From Mycobacteriales bacterium (GTDB lineage Bacteria; Actinomycetota; Actinomycetes; Mycobacteriales; SCTD01): a DNA stretch of 64,000 nucleotides. The first letter of the stretch is position 1; every line of letters starts with the position of its first letter. This document shows, one piece after another, positions 28,713 to 37,467 of this stretch. The translations under genes and the position numbers were made by a program. The stretch spans positions 20,585 through 84,584 of the forward strand of contig JBBDWV010000037.1 of the NCBI GenBank assembly GCA_040902655.1, written 5' to 3'. The notes beneath the pieces are model-generated. The model was not told the origin of the DNA. It searched no databases and saw nothing but the letters and a program-made list of their open reading frames with translations.

Positions 28713-29732
28713 TTGCTCGCCCCGACGGAGGTCCACGTCGTCTCGATCCCCCTGCGCGTCCCCTTCCGCGGCGTCCTGCACCGCGAGGCGCTGCTGCTGC
28801 GCGGCGCGGCCGGGTGGGGCGAGTTCTCGCCCTTCCTCGAGTACGACGACGCGGAGGCGGCCCGGTGGCTGGCCGCGGCCGTGGAGGCGGCGGAGCGGGG
28901 CTGGCCTGCGCCCCTGCGGTCGGCCGTGGCGGTCAATGCGACGGTGCCGGCCGTCCCGGCCGCCGAGGTGGGCGCGGTGCTGGCCCGCTTCCCCGGCTGC
29001 ACGACCGCCAAGGTGAAGGTTGCGCAGCCGGGTCAGTCGCTGCGCGACGACGTCGACCGGGTGGCTGCGGTGCGGGAGGCCCTGGGGCCTGCGGGCCGGC
29101 TCCGCGTCGATGCCAACGGCGCCTGGTCGCTGACGGACGCACGCTGGGCCGTGGCCGCGCTCGCACCGTACGACCTCGAGTACGTCGAGCAGCCCTGCGC
29201 AACGGTCGAGGACCTCGCCCTGCTGCGGGTCGCCCTCGCCCGGGCGGGCGTCGACGTGCTGGTCGCCGCCGACGAGAGCGTGCGCAAGGCGCAGGACCCC
29301 CTCCGCGTCGCCCGCCTCGAAGCCGCCGACGTGATCGTCCTGAAGGTCGCCCCGCTCGGGGGCGTGCGGCCCGCGCTGCGTATCGCCCAGGAGTGCGGCC
29401 TGCCGGTGGTGGTCTCCAGCGCCCTCGACACCTCGATCGGCATCGCCGCCGGCGTGGCGCTGGCCGCCGCGCTGCCGGACCTGCCGTACGCCTGCGGCCT
29501 CGCCACGACCAGCCTGCTGGCCGGCGACGTCGTCCGCGACTCCCTCGACGGGCGCGCCGGCGCGATCACCGTCGGGACCGTGGCGCCGGATCCCGCGCTG
29601 CTGCAGCGGCACGCCGCGCCTCCCGAGCGGCAGCAGCTGTGGCAGGGCCGGCTCACGCGCTGCGCGCGACTGCTGGCGACGGGCACCGCGCGGGGAGCAG
29701 CGGACGAGGCTCGGGGACAGTGGGCGGGATGA
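28713..29732 (+). CDS. menC: o-Succinylbenzoate synthase
   Basis: This 339-residue enolase-superfamily enzyme dehydrates SHCHC to o-succinylbenzoate. Catalytic and metal residues are visible: K-x-K in TAKVKVAQPG, Asp in LRVDANGAWS, Glu in YVEQPC, Asp in VAADESV and Lys in VIVLKVAPLGG. The TTG at 28713 lies 4 nt after AGGGGAGG and gives an N-terminus (LLAPTEVHVVSIPLRVPFRG) matching the family. An ATG far upstream would run into menB. It overlaps menD by ATGA. Confidence 0.92.
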   Translation: MLAPTEVHVVSIPLRVPFRGVLHREALLLRGAAGWGEFSPFLEYDDAEAARWLAAAVEAAERGWPAPLRSAVAVNATVPAVPAAEVGAVLARFPGCTTAKVKVAQPGQSLRDDVDRVAAVREALGPAGRLRVDANGAWSLTDARWAVAALAPYDLEYVEQPCATVEDLALLRVALARAGVDVLVAADESVRKAQDPLRVARLEAADVIVLKVAPLGGVRPALRIAQECGLPVVVSSALDTSIGIAAGVALAAALPDLPYACGLATTSLLAGDVVRDSLDGRAGAITVGTVAPDPALLQRHAAPPERQQLWQGRLTRCARLLATGTARGAADEARGQWAG

Positions 29733-31375
29733 ATCCCTCGACCGCCCTCGCGAGGGTGCTCGTCGACGAGCTGGTGCGGGGCGGAGTGCGGGAGGCGGTG
29801 CTGTCGCCCGGCTCGCGCAGCGCCCCGCTGGCCTTCGCCCTGCACGACGCCGACCGCGCCGGCCGGCTGCGGCTGCACGTACGGATCGACGAACGCTCCG
29901 CGGGCTTCCTCGCGCTGGGGCTGGCCAAGGCCTCGGGGCGCCCGGTGCCGGTGGCGACCACCAGCGGAACGGCCACGGCGAACCTGCACCCGGCCGTGCT
30001 GGAGGCCGCGCACGCCGAGGTGCCGCTGCTGGTGCTGACCGCCGATCGACCGCCGGAGCTGCGCGGGACCGGAGCGAACCAGACGGTCGACCAGATCGGG
30101 CTGTACGGCGGGGCGGTGCGGCTGTTCGCGGACGTCGGCACGCCGGAGTCGCGCGCCGGTCAGAACGCCTACTGGCGGGCGCTGGCCTGCCGTGCGCTGG
30201 CCGCCGCGTGCGGCGACCTGGGCACCGCAGCCGGCCCGGTGCACCTGAACCTCGGGCTGCGCGAGCCGCTCGTCCCCGAGAACGGTGACTGGGTGGAGCC
30301 GCTGGACGGCCGGCCGGACGGCGCCGCGTGGACCGCGCGGGTGCCGGCGCAGGTGCTCCCACCCGCCGACGACCTCCCGCCCCGGACCGTCGTGGTGCTC
30401 GGCGACTGCAGCCGCGAACTCACGGCGGCGGCCCTGCGGCTGGCCGCCGCCCGCGGCTTCCCGGTCGTGGCCGAGCCGTCCAGCGGTGCCGTGTCCGACG
30501 AGGTGGTGCCGGCCGCCGAGCTGGTGCTGGCCGCCGACGGGTGGCTGGCCGCGCACCCGCCCGACCGGGTGCTCGTCGTCGGCCGGCCGACGCTGAGCCG
30601 GGTGGTCGCCCGGCTGACCGGCGCCGCACCGGCCGACGTCGTCGGCGCGCACGGCCAGTGGTCCGACCCGGCCCGTCGCGCCGCTCGCGTGTTGCCTGCG
30701 GTCCCGGCGCCGGACGGGGCCGTCGAGGACGGCTGGCTGCAGCAGTGGCGGGCGGCGGGGCGGGCGGCCCGCCGAGCCGTCGATGAGGTCCTCGCGGGCC
30801 TGGAGCTCTCGGAGCCGGGCGTGGCGGCCGAGGTCGTCGCCGCAGCGGGCGGGCTCCTGGTCGTCGGGTCCTCCAAGCCGGTGCGCGACCTGTTCCTGGC
30901 CGGCGGGCGCGAGGGGCTGCGGGTGCTGGCCAACCGCGGCGCCGCGGGAATCGACGGCACCGTCTCGACCGCCGTCGGCGCAGCACTCGCACACGGCGGC
31001 CGGACGCTGGCACTGTTCGGCGACCTGACCTTCCTGCACGACGCGAACGGCCTGGTGCTCGGGCCGGCCGAGCCGCGGCCGGACCTGACGATCGTGGTGG
31101 TGAACAACGACGGCGGCGCCATCTTCGGCCTGCTCGAGCAGGGCACCCCCGAGCACGCGGCCGCGTTCGAACGCGTCTTCGGCACCCCGCACGGGGTCGA
31201 CCTGCAGGCGCTGTGTGCCGCGACCCGTACGCCGTACTCCCTCGCCTCGACCCGGACGCAGCTGCGCGCGGCGCTGACCGCCGGTGGGCTCAGGGTCGTC
31301 GAGGTACGGACCGACCGCACCGCAGCCGTCGCGCTGGACCGGGCCCTGCGGGCCGCGGTGGCGGCCGCCCTCTAA
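29729..31375 (+). CDS. menD: SEPHCHC synthase (MenD, ThDP-dependent)
   Basis: The 548-residue ThDP enzyme adds 2-oxoglutarate-derived succinyl semialdehyde to isochorismate. The catalytic Glu lies in VRIDERSAGFLALGLAKASG, preceded by AVLSPGSRSAPLAFAL. The ThDP/Mg motif GDLTFLHDANGL with VVNNDGGAIFG is near the C-terminus. The ATG overlaps the menC stop. The 3' end overlaps the convergent menF stop by 4 bp. Confidence 0.96.
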   Translation: MNPSTALARVLVDELVRGGVREAVLSPGSRSAPLAFALHDADRAGRLRLHVRIDERSAGFLALGLAKASGRPVPVATTSGTATANLHPAVLEAAHAEVPLLVLTADRPPELRGTGANQTVDQIGLYGGAVRLFADVGTPESRAGQNAYWRALACRALAAACGDLGTAAGPVHLNLGLREPLVPENGDWVEPLDGRPDGAAWTARVPAQVLPPADDLPPRTVVVLGDCSRELTAAALRLAAARGFPVVAEPSSGAVSDEVVPAAELVLAADGWLAAHPPDRVLVVGRPTLSRVVARLTGAAPADVVGAHGQWSDPARRAARVLPAVPAPDGAVEDGWLQQWRAAGRAARRAVDEVLAGLELSEPGVAAEVVAAAGGLLVVGSSKPVRDLFLAGGREGLRVLANRGAAGIDGTVSTAVGAALAHGGRTLALFGDLTFLHDANGLVLGPAEPRPDLTIVVVNNDGGAIFGLLEQGTPEHAAAFERVFGTPHGVDLQALCAATRTPYSLASTRTQLRAALTAGGLRVVEVRTDRTAAVALDRALRAAVAAAL

Positions 31376-32622
31376 TCCTGCAGCGCGTCGCGCATGGGGA
31401 CCAGCTTGGCGTTGCTCTCGGCCAGCTCGTGCAGCGGCTGCGACCCGGCGACGATCCCGCAGCCGGCGAACAGCCGCAGCCGTCGCGGGTCCTGCCGGTC
31501 GACCTCGGCGCAGCGCAGGGCCAGGCCCCACTCCCCGTCGCCGCCGGCGTCCAGCCAGCCCACCGGCCCGGCGTAACGGCCGCGATCCAGCTCCTCGGCG
31601 GCACGGATGAGCTCGAGCGCGACCTCCGTGGGGCTGCCGCAGACGGCCGCACTGGGGTGCAGCGACGCGACCAGTTGGAGCGCGGTGGCGCCGTCGGACA
31701 CCACCCCCCGCACGTCGGTGGCCAGGTGCATGACATTGCGCAGCTCGAGCACGAACGGTGCCGGCGGCACCTGCACGCTCGCGCAGTGCAGCGCGAGCGC
31801 GTCGACCACCGAGCGCACGCCGTAGCCGTGCTCCTCGACGTCCTTGATCGAGCGGCCCAGCGCGGCGCCGCGCCGGCTGTCCTCGTTGGCGTCGCCGGTG
31901 CGGCGCAGCGTCCCGGCCAGGACCCGCGAGGTCGCGACGCCGTCGCGGAGCCGGACCAGCATCTCCGGGGTGGCCCCGAGCAGCCCGTCGACGGCGAACG
32001 CCCAGCAGCTGGGGTAGTCCCGGGCGAGCTGCCGCAGCGGCCAGCGCAGGTCCACCGGCTCGTCCGCGCGAGCCTCGAGGTCGCGGGCCAGCACCACCTT
32101 GTCCAGCTCGCCGGCCACGATCCGGCCGACGGCCTGCTCGACCGTCGCCATCCACTGAGTCCCGGTGACCGTGCCGTCGGCAAAGACCACCGACGACGGC
32201 GGGCGGGCGGCGCTGCGGGCCGGCAGCTCGGGTCGGGCGCCGCCGATCGTGGTGAGCCACCAGGTGCCGTCCCGGTGGCCGACCACGACCTCCGGCACCA
32301 CGAGGACGGAGGAGCCCGCAGCAGGGTCGAAGGCGAACGATCCGAAGGCGACCAGGCCGGTGCCGGGCAGGCCCACCTCATCGGTGACCGCCGTTCGCGC
32401 GACCAGGGCGTCCCACCAGGCCTGCGCCCGGCCGAACCGGTCGGCGCCGGCCAGCTCGTGACGCGCGGTCTCGCCCCAGCCCACCAGCCCCTCGCCCTCC
32501 TGGACCCAGGCCAGCGCGCCGTGTTCGGGCAGCAGGTCGAGCAGCCCGCCGTCACCCTCCGACGGCGCGTCGATGCGCACGGTGCAGACCGTGAGCAGGG
32601 ACAGCGTCGACGCGGTGAGCAC
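31372..32622 (-). CDS. menF: Isochorismate synthase
   Basis: The 416-residue chorismate-binding enzyme starts the menaquinone pathway. Conserved parts are IVAGELDKVVLARDLEARAD, LLGATPEMLVRLRDG, SRVLAGTLRRTGDANED and the C-terminal GCGIVAGSQPLHELAESNAK. The start is uncertain: GTG at 32622 is followed by in-frame GTGs a few codons on, and the GGAG upstream is very close. Siderophore-type isochorismate synthases share the fold, but the men context favours MenF. Confidence 0.9.
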   Translation of the reverse strand: MLTASTLSLLTVCTVRIDAPSEGDGGLLDLLPEHGALAWVQEGEGLVGWGETARHELAGADRFGRAQAWWDALVARTAVTDEVGLPGTGLVAFGSFAFDPAAGSSVLVVPEVVVGHRDGTWWLTTIGGARPELPARSAARPPSSVVFADGTVTGTQWMATVEQAVGRIVAGELDKVVLARDLEARADEPVDLRWPLRQLARDYPSCWAFAVDGLLGATPEMLVRLRDGVATSRVLAGTLRRTGDANEDSRRGAALGRSIKDVEEHGYGVRSVVDALALHCASVQVPPAPFVLELRNVMHLATDVRGVVSDGATALQLVASLHPSAAVCGSPTEVALELIRAAEELDRGRYAGPVGWLDAGGDGEWGLALRCAEVDRQDPRRLRLFAGCGIVAGSQPLHELAESNAKLVPMRDALQD

Positions 32623-32712
32623 ACTCCAGGGTAGGCACCCCCCGTACCGCTCGCATCTGCACCGGACAGGTGGGATCCCGGCAGCGGTCGCGGAAGCCGT
32701 ACGGTGCAGCGG

Positions 32713-33600
32713 ATGACGCAGTGGTGCTCGGCCGACTCGCGGGCGCGCGAGGAGCCACTGACGGCGACCGCCAGCCGGGTCGAGCGCTGGCTGCTCGTGG
32801 AGCACCGCGGGGCGTGGGGGCCGCAGCCGGTTCCGAGCAGCCGGCTGCCCGCCGCCGTGGCCCGCTCCCTGGCACGAGCCGCCGCGGCTGCCGACGCCCG
32901 GCTGCTGATGCTCCGCCGGCCGTCCGGGATCGCCGCCGGTCCCGGCCGCCGGGCCTTCGCCGTCGACAGCCGGCCCGGCCACGAGCAGGTGCTCGCGCGC
33001 ACCGTCCACGATGACGACGAGCTGCTGCGCCTGGGGTGGGACGGGGACCCGCAGTGGCGTCCGTACGACGGGCCGCTCTACCTGGTGTGCACGCACGGGC
33101 GGCATGACCGCTGCTGCGCCCTGCGCGGCCGGCCGGTCGCGCAGGCGCTCTCGCGGCGGCACCCCGACCGCACCTGGGAGTGCTCCCACGTCGGCGGTGA
33201 CCGCTTCGCGGCCAACCTCCTGGTGCTGCCCGAAGGGCTCTACCTCGGCCGGCTGGCCGCAGCCGACGTCGTACGCGTGGTCGAGGACCTGGCGGCCGGC
33301 CTGCTGCCCCCGGGACAGGTGCGGGGACGCGCCAGCCTGCCGCTGCCGGTGCAGGCGGCGCAGGCCTTTGCCCGGGAGGCGCTGGGACGGTGGGGAACCG
33401 CAGACCTGAGGCCGGTCGAGCAGGTCGCGGTGGGCGCGGAGGTGTGGCGGGTGCGACTGGCCCCGCCCGGCGTCGAGGTGCCCGGCGTCGAGGTGGTGGT
33501 CCGCTATGACCGACGCGGCGACGGGGCGCGGCACCTGCTCACCTGCGACGCGGAGCAGGCCAAGATCGTGCCGCTGTTCCGCCTGGTGTCGCTGTCATAG
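32713..33600 (+). CDS. Sucrase/ferredoxin-like family protein
   Basis: The 295-residue protein matches the sucrase/ferredoxin-like (thioredoxin-fold) family. Features are an N-terminal Cys (QWCSADSRAREEPL) and the central motif LVCTHGRHDRCCALRGRPVA with WECSHVGGDRFAANLLVLPEGLYLG. In this family the Cys/His residues suggest a [2Fe-2S] site and an electron-transfer role, but the function is unproven. The ATG at 32713 is preferred, with GTG at 32704 an alternative. It is divergent from menF. Confidence 0.82.
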   Translation: MTQWCSADSRAREEPLTATASRVERWLLVEHRGAWGPQPVPSSRLPAAVARSLARAAAAADARLLMLRRPSGIAAGPGRRAFAVDSRPGHEQVLARTVHDDDELLRLGWDGDPQWRPYDGPLYLVCTHGRHDRCCALRGRPVAQALSRRHPDRTWECSHVGGDRFAANLLVLPEGLYLGRLAAADVVRVVEDLAAGLLPPGQVRGRASLPLPVQAAQAFAREALGRWGTADLRPVEQVAVGAEVWRVRLAPPGVEVPGVEVVVRYDRRGDGARHLLTCDAEQAKIVPLFRLVSLS

Positions 33601-33608
33601 TGGGCAGC

Positions 33609-34346
33609 ATGTCGCGCCGGGCCCGTGCCGTCCTCACCGCCGCTCTGCTGACCGCCGTTCTGCTGACCGCCGGCTGCGGGACGGCACCGGACACGGTGTC
33701 GGTCGAGCGGGCGGCCGCGGCCACCCTGGAGAGCAGCCGGCCGGTGCTGCCGCAGCGCGGCCCGTTCCGGCACACCGGGCGGGGCGAGTTCCGCTGGAGC
33801 GTCGCGCCGGTGACCGCAGCGCGGCTCGGCAGCTCGCATCGCGCCGGCTGCCCGGTCGCCGTCACCGACCTGCGGCTGGTCGAGGTGACCCACCTGGGCT
33901 TCGACGGCCGGCCGCACCTCGGGGAGCTGGTGGTGCACCGCACGCAGGCGACGGCCGTCGTCGAGATCTTCCGGCAGATGTACGACGCGCACTTCCCGGT
34001 GCAGCAGATGGTGACGGTCGAGCAGTACGACGGGGACGACGCCCGGTCGATGGACGCCAACAACACCTCGGCCTACAACTGCCGGACCACCACCGGCGGG
34101 GGCGGCTTCTCCGAGCACGCCTACGGCACGGCGCTGGACGTCAACCCGGTCCAGAACCCCTACGTGCGCGGCACCACCGTCGAGCCCGAGGCGGGCCGCG
34201 CCTACCTCGACCGCAGCCGGGTGCGGCCGGGGATGGTCGTGGCCGACGACGTCGTGGTGCGCGCCTTCGCCGCAGCCGGCTGGGCGTGGGGTGGGGACTT
34301 CCGGACACTGAAGGACTACCAGCACTTCTCGCTGTCCGGCCGGTAG
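33609..34346 (+). CDS. M15-type peptidoglycan peptidase lipoprotein
   Basis: The 245-residue product has a lipoprotein signal peptide with lipobox LTAGC near residue 25. The C-terminal half has the VanY/M15 D-alanyl-D-alanine carboxypeptidase-like signature: YNCRTTTGGGGFSEHAYGTA, then LDVNP and a distal His in DYQHFSL. Zn ligands are therefore probably the His in SEHAYG, the Asp in LDVNP and the last His. It should act outside the membrane on peptide cross-links. The start (33609 ATG or 33600 GTG) abuts the preceding stop. Confidence 0.85.
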   Translation: MSRRARAVLTAALLTAVLLTAGCGTAPDTVSVERAAAATLESSRPVLPQRGPFRHTGRGEFRWSVAPVTAARLGSSHRAGCPVAVTDLRLVEVTHLGFDGRPHLGELVVHRTQATAVVEIFRQMYDAHFPVQQMVTVEQYDGDDARSMDANNTSAYNCRTTTGGGGFSEHAYGTALDVNPVQNPYVRGTTVEPEAGRAYLDRSRVRPGMVVADDVVVRAFAAAGWAWGGDFRTLKDYQHFSLSGR

Positions 34347-34392
34347 ATCGCTGTCCCCGCGCATCGACATGTGCTGCGCAGCAGAGGTACAG

Positions 34393-34425
34393 CACAGGTC
34401 ATGATCTCCAGATTCTTGACCTGTG
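34393..34425. terminator. Stem-loop between convergent genes
   Basis: A perfect 9-bp inverted repeat (CACAGGTCA / TGACCTGTG) encloses a 15-nt loop between the M15 peptidase gene and the convergent DUF4229 gene. There is no T-run. It could terminate in both directions or be an operator. Confidence 0.5.
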
Positions 34426-34515
34426 GTGCACACCCCCCGACAGCACACACGTCTCCGGAGCGGGAGAGGCGCGGGTCCCCCGCTACGTGACGTCGGGCTA
34501 CCCGGGCGGCCCGGG

Positions 34516-34812
34516 CTACTCGGGCGACCCGGCCCCGGGTTCCTCGAGCCGCGCCCGGCGGGCCGCCTTGACCTCCCGGCGCTGCTCCGCGCGGGCCAGC
34601 GATGCCATGGTGAACGCCTGGCGCTGCGGGCGCAGCAGCACCAGGCTGAGCAGCGCCGAGAGCAGGACGGCCGCCCCTGCCACGAGCAGGTCGTTGCCGT
34701 CCCCGACGATCAGCCGCAGCACGACGAACACGACGACGAGCAGCGCCAGCCGCAGCACGGAGTAGACGGCGAAGGCGCGGCCGGGGCGGGGGGCGGACGG
34801 CGTCTCGGACAT
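34516..34812 (-). CDS. DUF4229-type small membrane protein
   Basis: The 98-residue protein has two hydrophobic segments (YSVLRLALLVVVFVVLRLIVG and LLVAGAAVLLSALLSLVLL) followed by a basic C-terminal stretch with TMASLARAEQRREVKAARRARL. This architecture matches actinobacterial DUF4229 proteins. The ATG follows GGAG. Function is unknown. Confidence 0.78.
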   Translation of the reverse strand: MSETPSAPRPGRAFAVYSVLRLALLVVVFVVLRLIVGDGNDLLVAGAAVLLSALLSLVLLRPQRQAFTMASLARAEQRREVKAARRARLEEPGAGSPE

Positions 34813-34939
34813 GGGCTCCAGGCTACGGCCGATGGGGTTGTACTCGAGGCGACGACCCGGGTGCACCCGCGCACGGCGACGGCGCCGCCGCAACCGGCCG
34901 AGGGGCAGGTGCGACGGCGCCGTGGCCGGGTGGGGCGGG

Positions 34940-36946
34940 TCAGTCGACGAGCTCGCCGGCACGCCGGCGGCGAACGGCGTACGCCGCGCCGAGCAGGACG
35001 GTGCCGAGGACCGCGAGCGCCTGGCTGACGCCGGTACGCGGCAGCTGGGGGCCGGCCACCGGGGTGCCGGCCACCGGGGTGCCGGCGGCCGGGGTGCCGG
35101 CGGCCGTGACGGCCGGGGCGAAGCGGGCGTTGCTGGTCAGGGTTGCCAGGTCGATCTGCACCGGGGCGCTCGTCAGCAGCCCGGCAACCTGCGCGATCCC
35201 CTGCAGAGCAGGCAGCTCGGCCGCGTCGGGCAGGGCGAGGGCGGTCGGGATCCGCACCGACGGGAGCGCGATCGACAGACCCCGGACGGTGGTCGCGGCG
35301 GTGCCGAAGCCGTCGCTGACGCCGGTGCCGGTGGAGCTGGTGAGCAGGGCGACCTGTGGAGCCGGGATCGACAGGGTCGGGAACTGCGGCACCGTCGACA
35401 GGACGCCGGACAGCGTGCCGGTCAGGTCACCGATCAGGTCGTTGATCGCCTCCAGCTGGGTGCCGGTCAGGTCGAGCAGGTCGACCGAGCCGGTGTTCAG
35501 GACGTCGTCCAGGACATCGGTGCCCAGCACCCGCAGGCCGGCCAGCTCGCCACCGATCACCTGGGCGGACTGGCCGCCCTCCTTGTTGGAGGTGGCGGTC
35601 GCCTGGGTGAGGACCGAGAGGCTGTCGAAGCTGACGAGCGGCGTGCCGTCGAGCACCGCCAGGACGGCGGCGAGCAGCGCGTCGATCTCGGACTGAACAT
35701 CCTTGAGCAGCTCCCGCAGGGCGGCGATGGCGTCGTCGAGGACCTTCTGCAGCCGGTCGATCGTGGCCTGGAGGGTGGCGATGGCTGCCTCGAGCAGATC
35801 GACCGCGGCCTGAGCCGCGTCGACGAGCGACTGAGCCGCAGCCAGGTCGCTGGTGGCCTTGGCAACAGCGGCATCGGCCGAGGTGACGGCGGCGTCGGCG
35901 GCGTCGAGCGAGCTGGACGCGGCGGCGAGCGCCTGCACGATGTCGAGGGTGCTGTTGGCGGCGACGAAGTCGCTGACGCTCAGACCCAGCAGGTCCGCGG
36001 CAGCCTTCACCGTTGCGTAGGCGCTGTCGTAGTCGGCCTTCGCCTCCGCCTGCACGGCCTGCGCCTCGGCGAGCCGCCCCTGCTCGGCAGTCAGTGTGTC
36101 CTCGAGCGGCTGCAGGTCAGCCGTCCGGGTCGCCAGCTCCTGCTCCGCTGCCGCGAGTTCGCTGTTCTTGCCCGCCAGCTTGTCGGTCTCGGCGGCCAAC
36201 GCGGCGGCCGCCTTGTCGACCTCGGCCTGCGCGGCGTCGATCTGCGCCTGGATCTCGGCGGTCGCCTCACGCAGCGCCTTGTCCGCGGCCTCGACGGCGG
36301 GGGTCACCAGGTCGAGCTCGGTGAGCAGCTCGGTCAGCACGCCGATCGGCAGCGCCTTCAGGTCCAGGCCGAGGGCGGCGAGCAGGTCGGCGATGCTGGG
36401 CAGCGCAAGGTCTTTCACCACGACCGTCTTCTCGCCGGCCGCGCCGCCGAGCTTGGTGACGGCGGAGCCGACCTGCAGCTCGCCGTCGAGGGCGACGGGC
36501 AGGCCGAGGATCTCCAGGCCGCCGAGCGAGGAGGCACCGGCCGAGGTACTGGGCTCGCCGTCGGCGTCCGCGGCGGAGGCCTGCAGGACCGGGCTGCTCA
36601 GGCCGATCACGCCGGACAGGGCAGGCGCGACGGTGCTGGTGCCGACCGACGGGCTGCTCTGCGGCGACTCGGCCGGCGTGACGGTCTGCTGACCGTACGT
36701 CGTGCCGTCCACGCTCAGCGGGGTGAGCAGGATCTTCGCGGCGCTCCGGCTGCCGAGCATGTCGCTCAGCAGCTCGAGCCCGCCGGCGCTGACGGTGTGC
36801 CCGCCGGCGGCGACCGAGAGCAGCGTGACCGATGAGCTGGCGATGCCTCTGGCAGGCGAGGGGGACGTGGCTGCGGTCGCCGGTCCGGCGACGGCGGCGA
36901 ACAGAGCCGCGACAGCGGCGGCGGACAGTAGCGGTGACGGACGCAC
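34940..36946 (-). CDS. Large secreted coiled-coil protein with LPxTG-type anchor
   Basis: The 668-residue protein begins with a signal peptide (LLSAAAVAALFAAVAGPATA). An extracellular domain of about 200 residues follows, then an Ala/Glu/Asp-rich coiled coil (about residues 230-440) and a second globular part. A repeat GTPVA/GTPAA precedes LPRTG (residues 635-639), a hydrophobic helix and RRRR, which is the sortase sorting-signal layout. The 15-bp DNA repeat at 35056-35105 encodes the GTPVA units. The GTG start at 36946 follows GGAG. No sortase gene is in the window. Function is unrecognised; it may be a surface or stalk protein. Confidence 0.82.
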   Translation of the reverse strand: MRPSPLLSAAAVAALFAAVAGPATAATSPSPARGIASSSVTLLSVAAGGHTVSAGGLELLSDMLGSRSAAKILLTPLSVDGTTYGQQTVTPAESPQSSPSVGTSTVAPALSGVIGLSSPVLQASAADADGEPSTSAGASSLGGLEILGLPVALDGELQVGSAVTKLGGAAGEKTVVVKDLALPSIADLLAALGLDLKALPIGVLTELLTELDLVTPAVEAADKALREATAEIQAQIDAAQAEVDKAAAALAAETDKLAGKNSELAAAEQELATRTADLQPLEDTLTAEQGRLAEAQAVQAEAKADYDSAYATVKAAADLLGLSVSDFVAANSTLDIVQALAAASSSLDAADAAVTSADAAVAKATSDLAAAQSLVDAAQAAVDLLEAAIATLQATIDRLQKVLDDAIAALRELLKDVQSEIDALLAAVLAVLDGTPLVSFDSLSVLTQATATSNKEGGQSAQVIGGELAGLRVLGTDVLDDVLNTGSVDLLDLTGTQLEAINDLIGDLTGTLSGVLSTVPQFPTLSIPAPQVALLTSSTGTGVSDGFGTAATTVRGLSIALPSVRIPTALALPDAAELPALQGIAQVAGLLTSAPVQIDLATLTSNARFAPAVTAAGTPAAGTPVAGTPVAGPQLPRTGVSQALAVLGTVLLGAAYAVRRRRAGELVD

Positions 36947-37051
36947 GGGGATCTCCAGGAGCCGACGGGGGTGGACCGGCGGGGCCACCGGTGACTAGTT
37001 CGAGCATCGGGCAGGCACGGCGGCGTGACCATGGCCTATAAGAACCATCTG

Positions 37052-37086
37052 TGCACTACCCGTCACGATGCGTGACGGGTAGTGCA
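37052..37086. promoter_or_regulatory. 35-bp near-perfect palindrome upstream of bldC
   Basis: Arms of 15 bp (TGCACTACCCGTCAC / GTGACGGGTAGTGCA) are fully complementary around a 5-nt centre. It lies between divergent genes, so it is more likely an operator or attenuator than a simple terminator. Confidence 0.65.
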
Positions 37087-37109
37087 GTGCTGCCCGATTC
37101 CTGACGGTG

Positions 37110-37137
37110 CGTCACCGGTGCCTGCTTCCGTCGTTGG
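37110..37137 (+). promoter_or_regulatory. Candidate sigma-BldN-type promoter for bldC
   Basis: CGTCAC, 16 bp, CGTTGG lies 44 bp before the bldC ATG. Compared with the reported BldN consensus CGTAAC-N16-CGTTGA, it differs by one base in each hexamer, with exact spacing. Confidence 0.5.
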
Positions 37138-37181
37138 AGGACTCGAGCGCCGTGGGACCACCCACGGTGGAGGGGAGCGCA

Positions 37182-37430
37182 ATGGACGAGAGCACGCAGG
37201 CCGGGCGGGGACGGCTCCTGACCCCGGGCGAGGTGGCGACGCTGTTCCGGGTCGACCCCAAGACGGTGACGCGCTGGGCCGCCGCCGGCCGGATCAGCAG
37301 CATCCGCACGCCCGGTGGCCACCGCCGCTTCCGTGAGGCCGAGGTCCGCGCTCTCCTGGAAGGCGGTCGGGGGCTGGCCGAGGAGATCCCGGCCCAGTCC
37401 CCGACGGACCGCACCGCCGCGTCGCTGTAG
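37182..37430 (+). CDS. bldC: BldC-type MerR-like developmental regulator
   Basis: The 82-residue protein is a small MerR-like DNA-binding protein. LLTPGEVATLFRVDPKTVTRWAAAG and ISSIRTPGGHRRFREAEVRALL are nearly the Streptomyces BldC sequence. BldC binds direct repeats cooperatively and holds back entry into development in Streptomyces. The ATG follows GGAGGGGAG. The C-terminal tail is short and variable. Confidence 0.93.
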   Translation: MDESTQAGRGRLLTPGEVATLFRVDPKTVTRWAAAGRISSIRTPGGHRRFREAEVRALLEGGRGLAEEIPAQSPTDRTAASL

Positions 37431-37467
37431 CGGTAACCTCCCCGCTCGACCCGGAGGGGGCGACGAC

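Larger units (their letters stand above)
36947..37181. other. Divergent regulatory region between LPxTG gene and bldC
   Basis: This 235-bp region must hold promoters for both flanking genes. It contains a long inverted repeat and a sigma-BldN-like promoter, both listed separately. Confidence 0.6.

Noticed and set aside
34811-36835. Long plus-strand frame opposite the LPxTG gene
   Set aside because: The opposite strand has a signal peptide, coiled coil and sorting signal. The plus-strand translation is a Gly/Arg/Gln-rich shadow.
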